Assembly: GCA_964466155.1 (NCBI GenBank)
Contig: CAYXMY010000090.1
Coordinates: 1-10,999 of the forward strand
From: Caenibius sp964466155
GTDB lineage: Bacteria > Pseudomonadota > Alphaproteobacteria > Sphingomonadales > Sphingomonadaceae
Direction: 5' to 3'
Length of the DNA stretch: 10,999 nucleotides
A program made the translations under genes and the position numbers. Every line of letters begins with the position of its first letter. Within the stretch, counting starts at the first letter, position 1. A model generated the notes under the pieces. The model had not been told where the DNA came from, did no database searches, and saw only the letters and a program-made list of their open reading frames with translations. This document shows, piece after piece, positions 6,448 to 10,999 of this stretch.

Positions 6448-6861
6448 ATGCGCATTTCGATTGTGCTCTCCGCAATTGCCGCCTGTGCGCTCATCGGCGG
6501 CGTTGCCGAAGCGAGAGCCCCGAGGCAAACCGGCGAAGCCAAATTGGCGAAGATCGTCGAAGGTCGAGAGGCCGGGCCTCCTGTCAGTTGCCTGCGGCTC
6601 AACGATATCCGTTCGTCCCGGATCGTGGATGGCACGGCCATCGTTTATCAGGGCATGAACGGCACGCTTTATATCAATCGGCCAGCTTCGGGCGCGCCTT
6701 TCCTGCATGACGGTTTGACGCTGGTGACGGATACGCACACCGATCAACTGTGCAATGTGGATGTCGTCCGCCTGATGGACATGACATCCCGCATGCCGGC
6801 GGGTTCGGTGGGGCTGGGCCAGTTCGTCCCTTATCCGGCGCCGCATCGCCATGCTCGTTGA
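6448..6861 (+). CDS. Small secreted protein of unknown function
   Basis: The protein has 137 residues. The start is well supported: AAGGAG at 6435-6440, 7 bases before ATG 6448. Residues 1-24 are a Sec signal peptide (MRISIVLSAIAACALIGGVA, then cleavage probably after A-R-A at 24), so the mature product of about 113 residues should be periplasmic or exported. The body contains KLAKIVEGREAG, SCLRLNDIRSSRIVDGTAIV, TLYINRP and GLGQFVPY. It has two cysteines after the signal, C48 and C102, which could form a disulphide. From memory, similar uncharacterised proteins with the IRSSRIVDGTAIVY core and a final LG-F-PY are common in sphingomonads, but I cannot name a function. No enzyme motif is visible. 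It is flanked on both sides by stem-loop structures and appears to be transcribed on its own. Confidence 0.85.
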   Translation: MRISIVLSAIAACALIGGVAEARAPRQTGEAKLAKIVEGREAGPPVSCLRLNDIRSSRIVDGTAIVYQGMNGTLYINRPASGAPFLHDGLTLVTDTHTDQLCNVDVVRLMDMTSRMPAGSVGLGQFVPYPAPHRHAR

Positions 6862-6879
6862 GCGGGCGTTCACCGCTTC

Positions 6880-6956
6880 TCTGGAAAGAGCGGGCGCACA
6901 GCCATATTGCGATAAGGATGGCGACAATCGCATGGCTGCCGTCCGCTCTTTCCGGA
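6880..6956. repeat. 77-base long imperfect palindrome (extended hairpin)
   Basis: Arms of 17 bases at 6880-6896 and 6940-6956 pair along their full length if two G-U pairs are allowed (core GGAAAGAGCGG against CCGCTCTTTCC). Inside, after a 2x1 internal loop, CAGCCAT (6899-6905) pairs with ATGGCTG (6932-6938); after a 3-base bulge, GCGAT (6909-6913) pairs with ATCGC (6927-6931), leaving a 13-base loop. That is 29 base pairs in 77 bases. It begins 18 bases after the stop codon of the secreted protein gene, so it could end or stabilise that transcript, or separate it from the efflux operon. No T-run follows. It could also be a small palindromic repeat of mobile origin. The G-U pairs favour an RNA role read on the plus strand. 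Confidence 0.65.
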
Positions 6957-6976
6957 TACGATCCCTTTCCCCCTCC

Positions 6977-7008
6977 GGCCAGCGCGCTGACTGCCGGGGG
7001 CCAGCGCG
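6977..7008. repeat. 10-bp direct repeat that also forms a GC-rich hairpin
   Basis: GGCCAGCGCG occurs at 6977-6986 and again at 6999-7008, a 22-base period. Because AGCGCGCT is itself palindromic, CGCGCTG (6983-6989) can also pair with CAGCGCG (7002-7008) around a 12-base loop. In addition, TTCACCGC (6869-6876) is the inverse of GCGGTGAA (7006-7013), so this element and the 77-base palindrome could close into one larger structure from 6869 to 7013. The element lies about 150 bases before the efflux operon start codon. Confidence 0.4.
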
Positions 7009-7084
7009 GTGAAGGGTTGGTGGGCGCCGATACTACGGCATGATCGCCATAACAGGAATTTTGCTTGTTTTTTCATCACTTGTG

Positions 7085-7121
7085 TTGCCGCTTTCCGAAG
7101 TCGCTTCGACAGCCATATATC
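7085..7121 (+). promoter_or_regulatory. Possible promoter/operator before the mdtAB-like operon
   Basis: The likely promoter zone is the 145-base stretch before the adaptor gene. TATATC (7116-7121) is a fair -10 box, with a weak TTCCGA -35 (7093-7098) at 17 bases. Overlapping them, CGAAG (7096-7100) and CTTCG (7104-7108) form a short perfect inverted repeat around TCG, a size that could be a regulator half-site pair. No regulator gene lies next to the operon in this window. Low confidence: no element stands out strongly. Confidence 0.25.
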
Positions 7122-7158
7122 GGCCGCACCATCGTCCTCTGGTGAGAAGGAATTTCGG

Positions 7159-8343
7159 ATGGGAGACTCTGGTTCGGTAGGGGCCGCAGCGGCTCTGGGG
7201 CGGATGCGCGCTCCTCTTGTCGCGGCGCTTCTTGCCTTGTGCATTACCGGGGTTTCCGGTTGCTCCGGCGCCAAGAAGGGGGCGGATGGCAAGCGGCGGC
7301 CTCCGGCCACGGTCGGCATGGCGAAAGTGGTCCGGGCAGACATGCCGATTACGCTGACCGCAATCGGCACCGTGCAGCCCGTGACCGTGGCGACAGTCCG
7401 TACGCAGCTTGCCGGAACCCTGTTCAGCCTGCATTTCACCGAAGGGCAGACTGTCGCCAAGGGGCAACTTCTCGCCCAGATCGACCCGCGCCCTTACACG
7501 CTGGCATTGTCGCAGGCGCAGGCCAATCTCGCGCGCGATGAAGCCCAGCTCAAGCTCGCGCAAGTGGATCTCAAACGCTATCAGACTTTGCTTTCGCAGG
7601 ATTCCATCGCCCGCCAGCAGGTCGATACGCAGGCGGCCACAGTGCGCCAGTATCAGGGGACCCTCGCGGCCGACCGGGCCGCCGTCGGTACGGCCCAGCT
7701 CAATCTCGCCTATACCTCGATCCGTGCGCCGGTGAGCGGGCGGATCGGCTTGCGGCAGGCGGACATCGGGAACTATCTGACGCCCAGCGATACCAACGGT
7801 ATCGCGGTGATTACCCAGGCCGATCCGATCGACGTCTCGTTCGCCCTTCCGCAGGCGCAGCTTGCGCAGGTGCAGGCGCGGATTGGGGCAGGAATACCGG
7901 TCACAGCCTACGATCAATCGGGGAAGACCGCCATCGCCCAGGGGCGTTTCCTGACTTTGGACAACCAGATCGATGCCACCAGCGGCACGGTCAAGGCCAA
8001 GGCCCGTTTCGCCAATCCCGCAGGCAAGCTGTTCCCCAGCCAGTTCGTCAATGTGACCTTGCTGGTCGATACGATGCCGCAGGCCTTGACCGTGCCGGTC
8101 AGCGCGGTGCGGCATGGCGCACAGGGCGATTTCGTCTTCGTTCTTCAACCCAATCGCAAGGTCAAGCTGACAGCGGTGAAGACCGGCCCGGCCAGCGTTT
8201 CTGCCATCGCGATCGTAAGCGGGGTGAAGGAAGGGATGACGGTAATCACCGAAGGCGCGGATGCGCTGGACGATGGATCGCAAGTGAAGCTGCCGGGCGA
8301 TGCGGGCGGCGCACACAAGCATAAGACCGGCACCCGTTCATGA
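7159..8343 (+). CDS. mdtA: RND efflux periplasmic adaptor, MdtA-like lipoprotein
   Basis: The protein has 394 residues from ATG 7159, chosen because AAGGA (7147-7151) lies 7 bases before it. A later ATG at 7204 would also leave a complete signal peptide. The lipobox VSGC puts the lipidated Cys at residue 35. The membrane-fusion-protein order is visible: a strand with the lipoyl half GTLFSLHFTEGQTVAKGQLLAQIDP (given here only by position, about 88-112), an alpha-hairpin (ALSQAQANLARDEAQLKLAQ and the returning helix, about 115-180), the second lipoyl half (YTSIRAPVSGRIGLRQADIG, about 185-205), then beta-barrel (SLDNQID-type LTLDNQIDATSGTVKAKARF) and membrane-proximal domains. The match to E. 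coli MdtA is close along the chain. It should bridge the inner-membrane RND pump and a TolC-type outer channel. The gene overlaps the pump gene by ATGA, typical of translational coupling. Unlike E. coli MdtA, it is predicted to be a lipoprotein. Confidence 0.93.
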   Translation: MGDSGSVGAAAALGRMRAPLVAALLALCITGVSGCSGAKKGADGKRRPPATVGMAKVVRADMPITLTAIGTVQPVTVATVRTQLAGTLFSLHFTEGQTVAKGQLLAQIDPRPYTLALSQAQANLARDEAQLKLAQVDLKRYQTLLSQDSIARQQVDTQAATVRQYQGTLAADRAAVGTAQLNLAYTSIRAPVSGRIGLRQADIGNYLTPSDTNGIAVITQADPIDVSFALPQAQLAQVQARIGAGIPVTAYDQSGKTAIAQGRFLTLDNQIDATSGTVKAKARFANPAGKLFPSQFVNVTLLVDTMPQALTVPVSAVRHGAQGDFVFVLQPNRKVKLTAVKTGPASVSAIAIVSGVKEGMTVITEGADALDDGSQVKLPGDAGGAHKHKTGTRS

Positions 8344-10999
8344 CGGAAGAGCCGCCGGTGGAGGATGACGCGGGCTCGCCCAGTCCGTCGCGCATCTTCA
8401 TTTTGCGGCCGGTGGCGACGACGCTGCTGGCCATCGCCATCCTGCTCGCGGGGCTGGTCGCCTATCGTATGCTGCCGCTCTCCGCCTTGCCGGAAGTGGA
8501 CTATCCCACCATTCAGGTGACGACGCTCTATCCCGGCGCCAGCCCGGACGTGATGGCATTGACGGTGACCAGCCCGCTCGAACGGCAATTCGGGCAGATG
8601 ACCGGGCTGGCGCGGATGTCCTCCGCGTCCTCCGCCGGGGCCTCGGTCATTACGCTGCAATTCAAGCTCGACCTGTCGCTGGATGTGGCGGAACAGGAAG
8701 TGCAGCAGGCGATCAACGCGGCTGGAACGCTGCTGCCTTCGGATCTGCCTGCGCCGCCGATCTATGCCAAGGTCAATCCCGCCGATGCGCCGCTCGTGAC
8801 GCTGGGCATCACTTCGAAACCCCGCCCGCTGCCCGCTCTGCAGGATCTCATCAATCAGCGCATGGCGAACAAGATTGCGCAGATTTCGGGCGTCGGCCTC
8901 GTCAGCATGTCTGGCGGACAACGGCCCGCCGTGCGGATTCAGGCCAATGTGCAGGCGCTGGCGGCGCAAGGGCTTTCGCTTGAGAATATCCGCAGCGTGA
9001 TCGGCGCGGCCAATGCGAACGGGGCAAAGGGCAGCTTCGACGGCCCCACGAAATCATGGTCCATCGATGCCAACGATCAACTTGCCAGCGCGGACGAATA
9101 CCGCAATCTGATCGTCGCCTATCGCGATGGCGCGCCCGTTCGCTTGGGCGATGTGGCGCAAGTGGTGGATTCGACGGAAAACGTCCGGCTGGGCGCATGG
9201 ATGAACCGCGCGCCTGCGGTGGTGATGGACGTGCAGCGCCAGCCGGGCGCAAACGTGATCGCTACTGTGGATGCGATCAAGGCTGCGCTGCCCGATCTCG
9301 AAGCGCAATTGCCCGCCGATGTGCACGTGACTCTGCTGACCGACCGCACCGCCGGTATCCGCGCTTCGGTGTCGGATGTGCAATGGGAACTCCTGTTTGC
9401 CATCCTGCTCGTCACGCTGGCGATTTTCCTGTTTCTCGGCAGCCCGCGCGCGACGCTGGTGGCGAGCCTTGCCGTGCCGCTATCGCTGGTCGGCAGTTTT
9501 GTCGCGATGTATTTCCTCAATTACAGCATCAACAATCTGACGCTGATGGCGATGACCATCGCTTCGGGCTTCGTGGTCGACGATGCCATCGTGGTGCTGG
9601 AAAACATCGCCCGCCATGTGGAGGAAGGGGAAACCGCGCTCAGCGCCGCCTTGCGCGGGGCGGGGGAGATCGGGTTCACGATCATTTCGCTGACGATCAG
9701 CCTGATCGCCGCGCTTGTCCCGCTCCTGTTCATGGGGGACGTGGTGGGCCGCCTGTTCCGCGAATTCGCGGTCACGCTGGCGGTGACCATCGCGATTTCA
9801 GCGGTGATTTCGCTGACGCTGGTGCCGATGCTCTCGGCCCGCTGGCTGCGCGCGACCAGCCCCACGCGGCAGATGCCGATCATTGCCCGCTCGCTCGAAT
9901 GGTTTGAGGATCTGGCCAATCGCTATGCACGGGGGCTCGATTGGGCCTTGGCGCGCAAGGGGTTGGTCATGGCGATCTTCGCCGGCACGCTGGCGCTTAC
10001 CGCCCTGCTGGCGTTGCTGATCCCCAAGGGCCTGTTTCCGGAACAGGATACGGGGCAGTTGCAGGCCGTGCTGGCCGGGCCACAGAACGCTTCCTTCAGC
10101 CGCATGGCCACTTTGCAGGAGGAAGTGGCGGGCCGCATCCTGCGGGACGATGGCGTTGCCAGCCTCAGCGCCAATATCGGCGTCGATGGGCAGAACGCCG
10201 CGCTCAGCCAGACGCGGATGCTCATCAATCTCAAGCCGAAAGGGGATCGCGGCAATCAGGCTGCCTTGATGGAGCGCTTGCGGGAGAAGATGGCGGATAT
10301 TCCCGGCGTCCACTTCTACGTCCGCCCGGTGCAGGATCTGACCATCGATTCCGAAGGAGGGCCGACGCCCTATCGCGTCGCCCTGCAAGGATCGGATACG
10401 GCAGAAGTTTCCGCATGGACGCAGAAGCTGGTAAAGGCGCTGTCGGTTGAACCGTCGCTCGCCAACGTCTCTTCCGATGTGCTCAATCAGGGCAACGCCA
10501 TCACCGTGGCGATCAATCGCGATACGGCGGCCCGGCTGGGGATCAGCGCGGCGGCGGTCGACAGCGCGCTTTACGATGCGTTCGGTCAGCGGATCATTTC
10601 GACGATCTTCACCCCCTCCAGCCAATACCGCGTGATCCTCGAAAGCGGAAAGGAGATGATACAGTCGCCCGAAGCGCTGGAGCGGCTGTATGTTCCCACG
10701 TCATCGGGTGCGATGGTGCCGCTGAGCACCGTGGCAACTTTCCAGCAGGGCAATGCCCCGCTGCTGATTACGCGGGCAGGGCAGTTTCCTTCCGCCAATA
10801 TCAATTTCGATACTGCCCCCGGTGTATCGCTGGGCAAGGCGGTCGATACGATATCGCAGACCGCCACGCGGATCGGCATGCCCGATGCGGTCAGCGTCAA
10901 TTTCCTCGGTGCGGCGCAGGCCTTCCGTTCCTCGCTCGCCAACGAAGCGTGGCTGATCCTCGCCGCTGTGTTGATCGTCTATATCGTGCTCGGCGTCCT
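8340..10999 (+). CDS. mdtB: RND multidrug efflux permease, MdtB-like, 3' end beyond window
   Basis: The gene starts at ATG 8340 inside the adaptor stop (ATGA overlap) and stays open for about 886 codons to the window edge; RND pumps have about 1030-1050 residues, so some 150 are missing. The N-terminus FILRPVATTLLAIAILLAGL is transmembrane helix 1, followed by the family signatures LPEVDYPTIQV, YPGASPDVM and SPLERQFGQMTGL and the periplasmic pore domain. Helix 4 carries the paired Asp of the proton relay (GFVVDDAIVVLENIARH, D414 and D415), and GDVVGRLFREFAVTLA begins helix 6. The second half restarts after about residue 530 (GLVMAIFAGTLAL, then IPKGLFPEQDTGQLQ), and the window ends in helix 8 (LILAAVLIVYIVLGV). 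Wording matches E. coli MdtB more closely than AcrB. It is a proton-driven drug exporter of the inner membrane. In MdtABC systems MdtB pairs with MdtC, so mdtC probably follows. Confidence 0.94.
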   Translation, partial: MTEEPPVEDDAGSPSPSRIFILRPVATTLLAIAILLAGLVAYRMLPLSALPEVDYPTIQVTTLYPGASPDVMALTVTSPLERQFGQMTGLARMSSASSAGASVITLQFKLDLSLDVAEQEVQQAINAAGTLLPSDLPAPPIYAKVNPADAPLVTLGITSKPRPLPALQDLINQRMANKIAQISGVGLVSMSGGQRPAVRIQANVQALAAQGLSLENIRSVIGAANANGAKGSFDGPTKSWSIDANDQLASADEYRNLIVAYRDGAPVRLGDVAQVVDSTENVRLGAWMNRAPAVVMDVQRQPGANVIATVDAIKAALPDLEAQLPADVHVTLLTDRTAGIRASVSDVQWELLFAILLVTLAIFLFLGSPRATLVASLAVPLSLVGSFVAMYFLNYSINNLTLMAMTIASGFVVDDAIVVLENIARHVEEGETALSAALRGAGEIGFTIISLTISLIAALVPLLFMGDVVGRLFREFAVTLAVTIAISAVISLTLVPMLSARWLRATSPTRQMPIIARSLEWFEDLANRYARGLDWALARKGLVMAIFAGTLALTALLALLIPKGLFPEQDTGQLQAVLAGPQNASFSRMATLQEEVAGRILRDDGVASLSANIGVDGQNAALSQTRMLINLKPKGDRGNQAALMERLREKMADIPGVHFYVRPVQDLTIDSEGGPTPYRVALQGSDTAEVSAWTQKLVKALSVEPSLANVSSDVLNQGNAITVAINRDTAARLGISAAAVDSALYDAFGQRIISTIFTPSSQYRVILESGKEMIQSPEALERLYVPTSSGAMVPLSTVATFQQGNAPLLITRAGQFPSANINFDTAPGVSLGKAVDTISQTATRIGMPDAVSVNFLGAAQAFRSSLANEAWLILAAVLIVYIVLGV

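Noticed and set aside
9056..9907. A 283-codon plus-strand frame, and another at 9941-10450, inside the pump gene
   Set aside because: The mdtB frame is unbroken from 8340 to the window end and carries all RND motifs through this stretch; these are out-of-frame shadows and not signs of a frameshift.

Overview
The window looks like chromosomal DNA from an alphaproteobacterium, most likely a sphingomonad (Sphingomonas, Novosphingobium, Sphingobium or a relative). The reasons are a MucR/Ros-type regulator, a single-chain fused indolepyruvate ferredoxin oxidoreductase, an MdtABC-type RND pump, a small secreted protein of a kind I associate with sphingomonads, and GC-rich, codon-biased genes. This is inference from protein families, because no rRNA or other marker gene is present.

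Layout. Positions 1-570 hold the 3' three quarters of a classical short-chain dehydrogenase (SDR). Just after it (about 602-718) is a decayed piece of a trehalose-6-phosphate phosphatase gene (otsB) that keeps HAD motif I but is broken by a stop codon and cut short. The gene at 740-1513 faces it on the minus strand and encodes a protein of two tandem SpoIIAA-like (STAS/SEC14-type) domains. A shared upstream region with inverted repeats (1514-1749) separates it from a divergent mucR/ros-type gene (1750-2247). A 476-base non-coding stretch with a good TTGACA promoter element leads into the largest gene, a fused IorA-IorB type 2-oxoacid:ferredoxin oxidoreductase (2724-6215). Next come two stem-loops, a small secreted protein gene (6448-6861), and a structured intergenic region with a 77-base near-perfect hairpin and further repeats. 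The window ends with an efflux operon: an MdtA-like lipoprotein adaptor (7159-8343) overlapping by four bases an MdtB-like RND pump gene (8340 to the window edge, incomplete).

Working together: only mdtA-mdtB form a clear functional unit, the adaptor and inner-membrane pump of a tripartite drug or bile-salt exporter; mdtC probably follows outside the window. The oxidoreductase stands alone with its own promoter and probably oxidatively decarboxylates aryl pyruvates from aromatic amino acid breakdown. MucR lies upstream of it on the same strand, but nothing here proves that it controls it.

I found no CRISPR array, toxin-antitoxin pair, phage or insertion sequence, and no convincing new multi-gene system. 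The most worthwhile leads are the otsB relic, the long hairpin before the efflux operon, the paired stem-loops after the oxidoreductase, and the MucR variant with an altered zinc site and a histone-like tail.
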